A program made the position numbers and the translations under genes. 7,929 nt of DNA, from the NCBI GenBank assembly GCA_046545815.1, contig JBKGZA010000152.1:1-7929 (forward strand), read 5' to 3'. Source of the DNA: JAGXLC01 sp046545815 (GTDB lineage: Bacteria > Bacteroidota > Bacteroidia > Bacteroidales > UBA12077). The stretch's first letter is position 1; the number at the start of each line of letters is the position of its first letter. Under the pieces are notes generated by a model. That model was given only the letters and a program-made list of their open reading frames with translations. It was not told the DNA's origin and searched no databases. Below, piece after piece: positions 1 to 6,034 of this stretch.

Positions 1-2
1 AG

Positions 3-65
3 ATGGGTGCCTTACCCGAATACATGGGTAAGAATTCCTGACAAATGGGTGCCCTTACCCGGACA
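3..65 (-). mobile_element. Three 21-bp direct repeats, possible end of an IS21-like element running off the left edge
   Basis: Read on the minus strand, bases 65-45, 44-24 and 23-3 are three consecutive 21-nt units that each end in ACCCAT. The first and third share CGGGTAAGG followed by CACCCAT, with one base inserted; the middle unit is more diverged. The outermost unit begins TGTCC, so the plus strand ends in GGACA at base 65 and the repetitive pattern stops there. IS21-family elements usually have TG...CA termini with several internal repeats of about 20 bp that bind the transposase, which fits. No transposase sequence is present, because the element would lie left of base 1. It could instead be a simple tandem repeat. 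The repeat spacing is seen directly; the IS assignment is inference. Confidence 0.35.
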
Positions 66-205
66 GTTGGAAACCATCATGTAATGAGGAAAAAAGTTTT
101 TCTGCAACAACGATAGAATTACCATGAATGAAAATCTGAATGACTAATGACTCAATAACCACATATGACCTGAACGCAGTTTTTGATACAATACTCACTA
201 CTTCT

Positions 206-739
206 TCACTGCATCCCCTTCCTCTCCATATACTTGTCATTCAGCATGGCGATCAAATGGCTGATGGCCGCCTGTGCGTCTTTGGTGGCAGGATTCAACT
301 CTTTATTCTGTAGTCTGAGGATCAGTATTCCATAAAGTCCCTGGAGGCAGGCCTCAATGTCTCCTCGTGCTGAACCCTGTGATTTGCCCTTTAGATCATT
401 GATGCTTTCCTTGGCTTTGTTGTATGCGTTAACATATTCCAGTTGATTGGGGTCTCTTATTAGTGAATTGTGAAAATTTTCCAGCTCGTCAATGATGGAA
501 TCCAGGAACTGGAAATGTCCTTTTTCCTTGATGTCTTCGTTCTCCATACGATGAATGAGATCCCTGTACCATTCCCTCATTTCTTCCTTTACTTCCTCAG
601 GCTGATCAAATTTTTGGATGATGTTTTTATCGATCTGATCCGGATCAAACTCGTTGGCACGGATCATATCTTCTATCTGCCACATGTAAAGAATATATTC
701 GGCAATGTTGGTTCTCTTTTTTTCCCGTGCGATGATCAT
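206..739 (-). CDS. DUF4924 family protein, unknown function
   Basis: This 177-residue protein matches my recollection of DUF4924, a family found in Bacteroidetes. The recognisable parts are the N-terminal block NIAEYILYMWQIED (residues 11-24) and the C-terminal block CLQGLYGILILRLQNKE (131-147). The sequence is charged and looks almost wholly alpha-helical. It has no signal peptide or membrane segment, so it should be cytoplasmic. Length is normal for the family. The ATG at 739-737 lies 6 nt after the stop of the S4-domain gene, and that gene ends in tandem in-frame stops (TAG TAA). It is the last gene of the rplY-pth-S4 group and is probably co-transcribed, perhaps translationally coupled. 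No catalytic motif is visible and no function should be assigned. A role linked to ribosomes or peptidyl-tRNA is only suggested by its neighbours. Confidence 0.88.
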   Translation of the reverse strand: MIIAREKKRTNIAEYILYMWQIEDMIRANEFDPDQIDKNIIQKFDQPEEVKEEMREWYRDLIHRMENEDIKEKGHFQFLDSIIDELENFHNSLIRDPNQLEYVNAYNKAKESINDLKGKSQGSARGDIEACLQGLYGILILRLQNKELNPATKDAQAAISHLIAMLNDKYMERKGMQ

Positions 740-745
740 CGCTTA

Positions 746-1132
746 CTATCCTTTCTTTTTGAATTTATCCAATTCCCTTCTCTCTTTCTTGGTAGGTCTG
801 CCTGCCCCTTTTGGGCGTTGTTCATGAACTACCTGCTTTTGGACATCGAGCTTTTTCATTTCTTTTTCAGGCGTAATGTCTTCCAGGTTTTCACGTGCAA
901 CAGTGGCTGACTGTCTTTTTTCGAGCAAACCGGTGACCCGGTATTTATAGAAGACAGGTTTCTTTTTCACCGTTACTACTTCACCTACCTTAACCGTAGC
1001 GGAGGGTTTTACCTGCTGATCATTAATCAGCACCCTCCCTTTTTTACAGGCCTCGGCAGCTTTACTGCGGGTTTTGAATATCCTCACTGCCCAGAGCCAT
1101 TTATCTATTCGCAATTCATCTTTGTTAGCCAT
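746..1132 (-). CDS. hslR: Hsp15-like RNA-binding S4 domain protein
   Basis: This 128-residue basic protein begins with an S4 RNA-binding domain (about residues 8-70). The diagnostic stretch is RIDKWLWAVRIFKTRSKAAE (8-27), followed by a KGRVLIND turn (31-38). The C-terminal part (about 85-128) is a charged Lys/Arg-rich tail containing GRPTKKERREL (111-121), as in Hsp15 proteins. Hsp15 binds free 50S subunits that still hold a nascent chain on tRNA after translation has aborted, and helps recycle them. It is cytoplasmic. The ATG is followed directly by the S4 signature, and length fits the family. It lies 21 nt after pth, whose product hydrolyses peptidyl-tRNA, so the pair makes functional sense. 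The alternative is a generic S4 paralogue such as the YlmH or RqcP type, but the DKWLWAVR motif and the tail favour Hsp15. Confidence 0.9.
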   Translation of the reverse strand: MANKDELRIDKWLWAVRIFKTRSKAAEACKKGRVLINDQQVKPSATVKVGEVVTVKKKPVFYKYRVTGLLEKRQSATVARENLEDITPEKEMKKLDVQKQVVHEQRPKGAGRPTKKERRELDKFKKKG

Positions 1133-1153
1133 ATATATTTATGACGAAATGAA

Positions 1154-1717
1154 TTATTTAATATTGTAACGGGTCATGGTAAGTTCCAATCCAATGGTTC
1201 CGAATGCCTTGATCATTTCTCCTGCATAATCTATGAGTTCCGGAAGTTTTTTTTCTTCCTGTAGCGTCCATTCACTCAGTACATAATTCACCTGGGCTCC
1301 CTGGGGAAAGTCGTTTCCGATGCCAAAACGAAGGCGTGGGTAATTGCTGGTACCGAGCACCTGATTGATATTGGCCAGACCGTTGTGTCCGGCATCTCCT
1401 CCTTTGGGTCTTATTCTCAATGATCCAAACGGAATGGAAACGTCATCCACCACCACAAGAAGCCTTTCTAAAGGAATCTTTTCCTTTTTTAACCAGTAAT
1501 TGATGGCTCTGCCACTACGATTGACATAGGTTGTAGGTTTAAGAAGAAAGAAGGTACGTCCTTTATGCTTGAATTGAGTGATAAAACCGTAACGTTTATC
1601 ATCAAAAGAAATATTGGATGCTTCAGCCAAAGCATCCAATATTTTAAAACCAATATTGTGGCGGGTATTTTTGTATTTTTCCCCGATATTTCCCAGACCT
1701 GCAATCAGGTATTTCAA
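1154..1717 (-). CDS. pth: Peptidyl-tRNA hydrolase (Pth), TTG start
   Basis: This cytoplasmic enzyme cleaves the ester bond of peptidyl-tRNAs that drop off ribosomes, recycling the tRNA. It is full length at 187 residues. Visible motifs are GLGNIGEKY (7-15, with Asn10), TRHNIGF (18-24, with catalytic His20), TYVNRSG (63-69, with Asn66; Met is commoner than Val before this Asn), VVVDD (88-92, with Asp91) and GGDAGHNGL (106-114). The start codon is TTG at 1717-1715. An in-frame TGA lies two codons upstream (1723-1721), and MKYLIAGLGN is the usual Pth beginning, so no other start fits. An ATG at 1724-1722 is out of frame. It follows rplY by 13 nt and precedes the Hsp15-like gene by 21 nt, all in one operon. 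The weak start may keep expression low. Confidence 0.96.
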   Translation of the reverse strand: MKYLIAGLGNIGEKYKNTRHNIGFKILDALAEASNISFDDKRYGFITQFKHKGRTFFLLKPTTYVNRSGRAINYWLKKEKIPLERLLVVVDDVSIPFGSLRIRPKGGDAGHNGLANINQVLGTSNYPRLRFGIGNDFPQGAQVNYVLSEWTLQEEKKLPELIDYAGEMIKAFGTIGLELTMTRYNIK

Positions 1718-1730
1718 AGCTCATGCAATT

Positions 1731-2399
1731 TTATTCTTTACTTTCACTGCCGCCTTCTTCGGTGCCTTCTCCTTCTTCGCCTTCTCCTTCTGCACCTTCT
1801 TCTTCACCGGCTTCAGCTTCTTCAAGTTCATCTTCAGGCAGAGCAAATGCAGCACCGCCGCGCGGGCTCTTGACCAATACCATTACAGAGTTCGGATCAT
1901 CCAGGATTTCCAGGTTTTCATAAGAAACGTCAGCTACCCGAATGGAATCCCCAATATTCAGGTTGCTCACATCGATTGTAATTTCGTTGGGCATGTCTTT
2001 AGGTAAGGCCCGTATAATCAACTTTCTCATCTTAATGATTTGCTTTCCTCCTTCAGTGACACCTGCCGGTACTCCCGAAAACCTCAGGGGTATACGCATC
2101 CAGAAGGGATGCTTTTCGATCACTTCATAGAAATCAATGTGCTGGATGTTGTCTCTTACAGGATGAAATTGAATGTCCTGCATAACACCATGGTAAACCT
2201 TTCCGTCAAGATTGAGGTTTACAAGATAGACATGGGGAGAATATACCAGTTTGAAAAAATTTTTTTCAGGGGCTTCAAAATGTGTTACTTTTCCCTCACG
2301 GTAAAGAATACAGGGCACATATCCTTTCTTGCGCAGCTTCCTGGTGCTTTTTTTCCCAACTTCTTCTCTGATCGATCCTTCAATATCTATTGTCTTCAT
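1731..2399 (-). CDS. rplY: Ribosomal protein L25, long TL5/CTC form with acidic tail
   Basis: L25 binds 5S rRNA in the central protuberance of the 50S subunit. The 222-residue protein is the two-domain TL5/CTC type. The N-terminal 5S-rRNA-binding domain (about 1-93) has KSTRKLRKKGYVPCILY (17-33) and the hallmark DIQFHPVRDNIQHIDF (75-90). The C-terminal beta domain (about 98-180) contains PAGVTEGGK (111-119) and ends near VLVKSPR. A very acidic Glu/Gly/Ala tail follows (189-222), encoded by near-repetitive purine codons. Such tails vary among Bacteroidetes L25 proteins and are probably disordered. The ATG at 2399-2397 has no clear Shine-Dalgarno, which is normal for the phylum. It is the first gene of the group with pth, the Hsp15-like gene and DUF4924, behind its own promoter candidate at 2449-2456. 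Confidence 0.96.
   Translation of the reverse strand: MKTIDIEGSIREEVGKKSTRKLRKKGYVPCILYREGKVTHFEAPEKNFFKLVYSPHVYLVNLNLDGKVYHGVMQDIQFHPVRDNIQHIDFYEVIEKHPFWMRIPLRFSGVPAGVTEGGKQIIKMRKLIIRALPKDMPNEITIDVSNLNIGDSIRVADVSYENLEILDDPNSVMVLVKSPRGGAAFALPEDELEEAEAGEEEGAEGEGEEGEGTEEGGSESKE
1764..1791 (-). repeat. 15-bp tandem repeat encoding the L25 acidic tail
   Basis: The 13-mer GCCTTCTCCTTCT occurs exactly at 1764-1776 and again at 1779-1791 on the plus strand, a period of 15 bp or five codons. Related TTCTTC-rich units flank it from about 1751 to 1830. On the coding strand this is a run of GAA, GAG and GGN codons for the Glu/Gly-rich tail of L25. Because the period is a multiple of three, gain or loss of a unit would change tail length without shifting the frame. 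Confidence 0.75.
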
Positions 2400-2448
2400 T
2401 GCAATTTCTTTTTATTCTCAATTTGAACACAAAAATTTTTTCGGAGTG

Positions 2449-2456
2449 CAAATATA
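2449..2456 (-). promoter_or_regulatory. Candidate -7 promoter element for rplY-pth-S4-DUF4924
   Basis: The minus strand reads TATATTTG followed by CACTCCG. This is a perfect match to the Bacteroidetes -7 element TAnnTTTG and lies 49 nt upstream of the rplY ATG, directly after the prs stop codon. No clear -33 TTTG box is visible about 19-21 nt further upstream, where the sequence is the AT-rich end of prs. It would give the four downstream genes a promoter independent of prs. Confidence 0.6.
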
Positions 2457-2460
2457 AAAT

Positions 2461-3408
2461 TTAAAAAATAAAATTGGCACTTATTGACTGATAATTATAA
2501 ACTTTCTTTATGACATCCGTAAATACCCCTGCAATAGAGAGTACTTTGATTTTATCAGAAATGGGTTTGATGGGTAAGGAGTCGGTAACCACCAACTCGG
2601 AAATTTTGGATTCATTAATGCGTTCGTAAGACGGACCGGAAAGTACTGGATGAGAGGCCAGGGCCCTGACGCTTTTTGCTCCCATTTTGATCATCTTGTT
2701 GGCGGCTTTTGTCATGGTGCCGGCAGTATCAACCATATCATCCAGTATGATGATGTTTTTACCTTTCACTTCTCCGATCACTTTAATTTCATTGACTACA
2801 TTGGCTTTTTCTCTTGATTTGTGACAAATAACCAGAGGTGTCTGGAAATAACTTGCATAGGCATTGGCACGCTTTGTACCTCCCATATCCGGAGCGGCGA
2901 TCACCAAATTGTCCAGGTTCAATTCTTTGATATAGGGCACAAAGATAGAGGAAGCATAAATATGATCTACCGGTATGTCAAAAAATCCTTGTATCTGGTC
3001 GGCATGCAGGTCCAGTGTCATTACCCGGTCAACACCTGCTGCAGTGAGTAAATTGGCCACCAGCTTGGCTCCGATGGAAACTCTGGGCTTGTCTTTGCGG
3101 TCTTGTCTGGCAAATCCAAAATAGGGTATCACGGCTACTACTTTATAGGCTGAAGCTCTATGGGCAGCATCGATCATATGCAACAACTCCATCAGGTTTC
3201 TTGAAGGGGCAAAAGTGGACTGAACAATGAATACATAAGCTCCCCTCACCGTCTCTTCATAAGAGGTTTGGAATTCTCCGTCGCTGAACTCAATGAGAGA
3301 AGACTTACCCAGTTTCACACCATAATCTGCGGCGATTTTCTCCGCAAAATATCTGGATGCTGTACCTGCAAATATTTTTATTGGTGGCCTGATTTGATCC
3401 CTTTCCAT
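2461..3408 (-). CDS. prs: Ribose-phosphate pyrophosphokinase (PRPP synthase)
   Basis: The enzyme makes 5-phosphoribosyl-1-pyrophosphate from ribose 5-phosphate and ATP, feeding purine, pyrimidine, NAD, histidine and tryptophan synthesis in the cytoplasm. At 315 residues it has the length of class I enzymes. Motifs in order are FSDGE (41-45), the flexible catalytic loop PYFGFARQDRK (95-105), the metal/ATP site DLHADQIQGFF (133-143), PDMGG (173-177) and the PRPP-binding loop ILDDMVDTAGT (221-231). The C-terminal tail after about 302 is short and hydrophobic (ending NFIF). The ATG at 3408-3406 is backed by the usual N-terminal KIFAGTASRYFAEKIA. It lies 75 nt after engB on the same strand, with a promoter candidate in that gap, so it may be transcribed on its own. 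The TAA stop lies beside the rplY promoter element. No missing key residue was noticed. Confidence 0.97.
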   Translation of the reverse strand: MERDQIRPPIKIFAGTASRYFAEKIAADYGVKLGKSSLIEFSDGEFQTSYEETVRGAYVFIVQSTFAPSRNLMELLHMIDAAHRASAYKVVAVIPYFGFARQDRKDKPRVSIGAKLVANLLTAAGVDRVMTLDLHADQIQGFFDIPVDHIYASSIFVPYIKELNLDNLVIAAPDMGGTKRANAYASYFQTPLVICHKSREKANVVNEIKVIGEVKGKNIIILDDMVDTAGTMTKAANKMIKMGAKSVRALASHPVLSGPSYERINESKISELVVTDSLPIKPISDKIKVLSIAGVFTDVIKKVYNYQSISANFIF

Positions 3409-3436
3409 TGAATTGATTTTTTTTTGTTTGGCGATG

Positions 3437-3444
3437 CAAAAATA
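3437..3444 (-). promoter_or_regulatory. Candidate -7 promoter element for prs
   Basis: The minus strand reads TATTTTTG followed by CATCG, which matches TAnnTTTG, 28 nt upstream of the prs ATG. A TTTG lies further upstream on the same strand, but about 27 nt from the element rather than the usual 19-21, so the -33 box is uncertain. The surroundings are AT-rich, which raises the chance of a random match. Confidence 0.5.
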
Positions 3445-3483
3445 AAAATATCTTTAATTTGATGTTTTATTCAAACAAAAAAC

Positions 3484-4080
3484 TCAACAACAATTCAATA
3501 ATTCTTCTATATAGTCTAAAATTTCGTCCCTTCCATGTTTTGTCAATGCTGAGCTTTCCGCCAACATGGGCAGAAATTCCCATTTTTTTAGCATTTCCTT
3601 TCTATATTGGGCCATATTTCTGGTTAACCCGGAACTCGATATTTTATCGATTTTTGTAAATACCATGCTAAAAGGTATTTCGTTTATTCCAAGCCATTCC
3701 ATAAACCGAAGATCAGATGATTGGGGTTTTATTTTTGCATCAAGCAGCACGAACAGATTCATCAGGTTTGGGGCATACAATATGTAATTCTCTATAAACC
3801 GGAACATTTGCTCTCTTTTTTTCTTTGATGTTTGCGCATAACCATAGCCGGGTAAATCGACCATAAACCATTGGTCGTTAACCCTGAAATGGTTGATTGT
3901 TTGTGTCCGCCCGGGTTTCTGCGAAGTATGGGCAAGTTGTTTTCTTCCTAAAAGCATATTGATCAAAGAGGATTTACCTACGTTGGACCGTCCGACGAAA
4001 GCAAATTCCGGTAAGTTTTCACCGGGAAGCCGGCTGATTTCAGTAGAGCTTTTCAGAAATTCGGCTTTTTTTATTTTCAT
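3484..4080 (-). CDS. engB: Ribosome biogenesis GTPase EngB (YsxC/YihA family)
   Basis: EngB is a small essential TRAFAC-class GTPase that assists late assembly of the 50S ribosomal subunit. The 198-residue protein has all GTPase motifs in order: G1/P-loop GRSNVGKSS (30-38), G2 within PGRTQTIN (56-63), G3 DLPGYG (75-80, a family signature), G4 TKID (142-145) and G5 SSA (176-178). The N-terminal EFAFVGRSN context and the total length match EngB, and they exclude the larger Era or EngA families. The ATG at 4080-4078 begins MKIKKAEFLKSS, a typical start. It is the first gene of the minus-strand run and shares a divergent spacer with lnt. A promoter candidate lies at 4123-4131. The protein ends in two cysteines, which I take as incidental. 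Cytoplasmic. Confidence 0.96.
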   Translation of the reverse strand: MKIKKAEFLKSSTEISRLPGENLPEFAFVGRSNVGKSSLINMLLGRKQLAHTSQKPGRTQTINHFRVNDQWFMVDLPGYGYAQTSKKKREQMFRFIENYILYAPNLMNLFVLLDAKIKPQSSDLRFMEWLGINEIPFSMVFTKIDKISSSGLTRNMAQYRKEMLKKWEFLPMLAESSALTKHGRDEILDYIEELLNCC

Positions 4081-4122
4081 CTTTTTTTGAGGCTTTTAAC
4101 AATCCCCCGGCATTTCGGGTTG

Positions 4123-4131
4123 CAAAATATA
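4123..4131 (-). promoter_or_regulatory. Possible -7 promoter element for engB
   Basis: The minus strand reads TATATTTTG followed by CAACC, 42 nt upstream of the engB ATG. It resembles TAnnTTTG but has three rather than two bases between TA and TTTG, so the match is imperfect. No convincing -33 box was seen. Its place in the divergent spacer is right for an engB promoter. Confidence 0.35.
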
Positions 4132-4203
4132 TAAAATTATTTAGAATCATTGCGGTTTACTGAATAGATTACTGGTGATGGTTTTCAATCTTATGAAAAA
4201 TAA

Positions 4204-4211
4204 TACATTTG
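4204..4211 (+). promoter_or_regulatory. Candidate -7 promoter element for lnt
   Basis: TACATTTG, followed by CAAAT, is an exact TAnnTTTG match. A TTTTC at 4182-4186 is the best, but poor, candidate for the -33 box. Transcription would be expected to begin a few bases downstream. That leaves almost no leader if lnt started at the ATG at 4225, but a leader of about 30 nt if it starts at 4249. Confidence 0.55.
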
Positions 4212-4235
4212 CAAATTTATTATTATGTTCGCATC

Positions 4236-4241
4236 AGGAAG
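4236..4241 (+). promoter_or_regulatory. Shine-Dalgarno-like site favouring the second ATG of lnt
   Basis: AGGAAG ends 7 nt before the ATG at 4249. The other candidate ATG, at 4225, has only AT-rich sequence before it. Shine-Dalgarno use is weak in Bacteroidetes, so this supports but does not prove the start choice. Confidence 0.4.
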
Positions 4242-4248
4242 CAATAGA

Positions 4249-5901
4249 ATGACTGATTTGAAGAGACGAAGATTGTTGATTCTTTCCCTGTTAAGCGGGA
4301 TATTGTTAAGTTTGTCATGGTACCCATGGTTTTCAGGGATTATTCTTTTGATTGCCATGGTTCCCCTATTGTTGGTGGAAGAGTATCTATACAGCAATAA
4401 GGATCATTACCGTCCTTATGTTTGCTTTGGTTTCACCTACCTTTCTTTTTTTATATGGAACCTTTTGACCACCTGGTGGATTTATAAGGCCACCTTCGGA
4501 GGTGCCGCTATTGTGGTAGTGGTTAACAGCTTTCTCCTTACACTGGTTTTCTTTCTTTTCCACATCACCAAGCGAAATCTGGGCCGGCGTTTCGGCAATT
4601 TCTCTCTTTTGGTTTACTGGATTGGATGGGAACATCTTTATCTGAATGCGGAAATATCCTGGCCCTGGCTGAATCTGGGGAATGGTTTTGCCAAGGATAT
4701 AACGTTTATTCAATGGTACGAGTATACTGGAACTCTTGGTGGAACACTGTGGGTTTTGGCTGTCAACTTTGTAATATTTGGGGTTCTGAGGCATTTTATA
4801 CTTTACAGGTCTTTTGCAACTCAATTCTCACGCCTTATCTTTCTGCTTGTACTGATCATCCTTCCTGTGGTTATTTCAATCAACATAATGGAAAATCACC
4901 GGTCTTCGGATGATCAATACCAGGTTGGCCTCATTCAGCCCAACATTGATCCTTATCAGGAGAAATTTTCGGGTATGAGTCAGGAAGAACAGCTTGATGT
5001 GATCATAAATCTTTCGGAAAATATTGTAACACCGGAAACAGATTACATTTTGGGTCCGGAAACCGCTTTATATGATTATATTCGGCTGGATGAGCTTGAA
5101 TCCAATCCATCTGTGCAGCGAATCGGGAATTTTGTCAATCGCCATCCACAGGTCAGTTATATTATTGGTATGGATTCCTTTAAAAAATATCGTTCGGAGG
5201 AAAAGCCCACTCCCGCAGCCCGCCGGATAGGGGAGTCGGATTCCTTCATTGAAAAGTTCAATTCAGCCGTTCAGATCGATACCTCAGAAACCTATCAGGT
5301 GCATCATAAATCCAAACTGGTTGTTGGTGTGGAGAAAATGCCCTATCCTGGTATTTTTGGATTCCTGAATGAATTGATCCTTGACTTGGGAGGTACCACC
5401 GGCACAAGGGGAACACAGGAAAACCGCGGGACTTTTCATGCTTCAGCTCATTCTGTGAACGTAGCTCCGGTGATCTGTTATGAGTCCATATATGGAGCCT
5501 ATGTGTCAGAATATATCGATAACGGGGCCAGTTTTATTTTTATTATGACCAATGACGGATGGTGGGGAGAAACAATCGGTTACCGGCAGCATCTTCACTA
5601 TGCCCGGCTGAGAGCCATTGAAACAAGAAGAAGCATTGCACGTTCTGCCAATACTGGTATTTCCTGCCTGATTAACCAGAAGGGAAGAATCATAAAATCT
5701 ACGGATTGGTGGGAAAAAACTGCCATAAGGGGAACCATCAGTGCCAACGATGAAAAGACTTTTTATGTCAGATACGGGGATTATATCGGCCGGATTGCCG
5801 GCTTCATGGCAGTATTAGCAGTATTGTACCTTATTGCCAAAGTTTTGATTGACAGGAGCCGGCATGCCGATTTGGAGAAGCTCAGAAAGCCGGGGAGCTA
5901 A
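4249..5901 (+). CDS. lnt: Apolipoprotein N-acyltransferase (Lnt)
   Basis: Lnt is an inner-membrane enzyme that adds the third acyl chain to the N-terminal cysteine of lipoproteins, moving it from phospholipid. From this start it has 550 residues; an in-frame ATG at 4225 would add eight. I prefer 4249 because it has a Shine-Dalgarno-like AGGAAG and more room after the promoter element. The N-terminal 220 or so residues form about seven hydrophobic membrane segments. The nitrilase domain follows, with catalytic Glu271 in GPETAL, Lys354 in HHKSKLVVGVE and Cys410 in APVICYES. Supporting motifs are TNDGWWG and the RAIETRRSIARSANTG block. A last membrane helix (YIGRIAGFMAVLAVLYLIA) closes the protein. 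The VVGVE in place of the proteobacterial VPFGE looks like the Bacteroidetes form. The gene is divergent from engB and monocistronic, or followed by yedK after 133 nt. Confidence 0.94.
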   Translation: MTDLKRRRLLILSLLSGILLSLSWYPWFSGIILLIAMVPLLLVEEYLYSNKDHYRPYVCFGFTYLSFFIWNLLTTWWIYKATFGGAAIVVVVNSFLLTLVFFLFHITKRNLGRRFGNFSLLVYWIGWEHLYLNAEISWPWLNLGNGFAKDITFIQWYEYTGTLGGTLWVLAVNFVIFGVLRHFILYRSFATQFSRLIFLLVLIILPVVISINIMENHRSSDDQYQVGLIQPNIDPYQEKFSGMSQEEQLDVIINLSENIVTPETDYILGPETALYDYIRLDELESNPSVQRIGNFVNRHPQVSYIIGMDSFKKYRSEEKPTPAARRIGESDSFIEKFNSAVQIDTSETYQVHHKSKLVVGVEKMPYPGIFGFLNELILDLGGTTGTRGTQENRGTFHASAHSVNVAPVICYESIYGAYVSEYIDNGASFIFIMTNDGWWGETIGYRQHLHYARLRAIETRRSIARSANTGISCLINQKGRIIKSTDWWEKTAIRGTISANDEKTFYVRYGDYIGRIAGFMAVLAVLYLIAKVLIDRSRHADLEKLRKPGS

Positions 5902-5948
5902 AGGGTACAGGTTTAACGTTTCAGGACAAGGAGTTTCGGATTTTGGTT

Positions 5949-5981
5949 CCCGGGTATTGAGCGAGGGCTCAGAGTGCCGGG
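5949..5981 (+). other. Two-step hairpin between lnt and yedK
   Basis: An inner stem TGAGC/GCTCA (5958-5962 with 5967-5971) closes a GAGG tetraloop. An outer stem CCCGG/CCGGG (5949-5953 with 5977-5981) encloses it, separated by a 4 by 5 nt internal loop. The 3' arm overlaps a direct repeat: CCGGGT at 5950 and 5977, CTCAGA at 5968 and 5988. There is no T-run after it, so it is not a textbook intrinsic terminator. It could be an lnt 3' end structure or a structured yedK leader. Confidence 0.35.
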
Positions 5982-6034
5982 TGAAGAACTCAGATTTTAT
6001 ATAACTTAAAGGGCTAACTCAATACGATGATTCT

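Noticed and set aside
1..65. CRISPR-like array
   Set aside because: The units are only 21 bp, adjacent without spacers, and diverged; there is no repeat-spacer structure and no cas gene.
55..240. 61-codon minus-strand open frame overlapping the DUF4924 end
   Set aside because: It overlaps the 3' end of the DUF4924 gene in another frame, resembles no family I know, and covers the repeat and spacer sequence.
470..910. 146-codon plus-strand open frame
   Set aside because: It is antisense to two well-supported genes (DUF4924 and the Hsp15-like gene) and its Phe-rich sequence looks like reverse-strand noise.
1565..2006. Plus-strand open frames rich in Phe, Leu and Ser opposite L25 and pth
   Set aside because: They are antisense shadows of the purine-rich L25 tail and of pth; their composition follows from the repeat tract.
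4387..4824. 145-codon minus-strand open frame within lnt
   Set aside because: It is antisense to the membrane segments of lnt, which are clearly coding, and has no recognisable motif.
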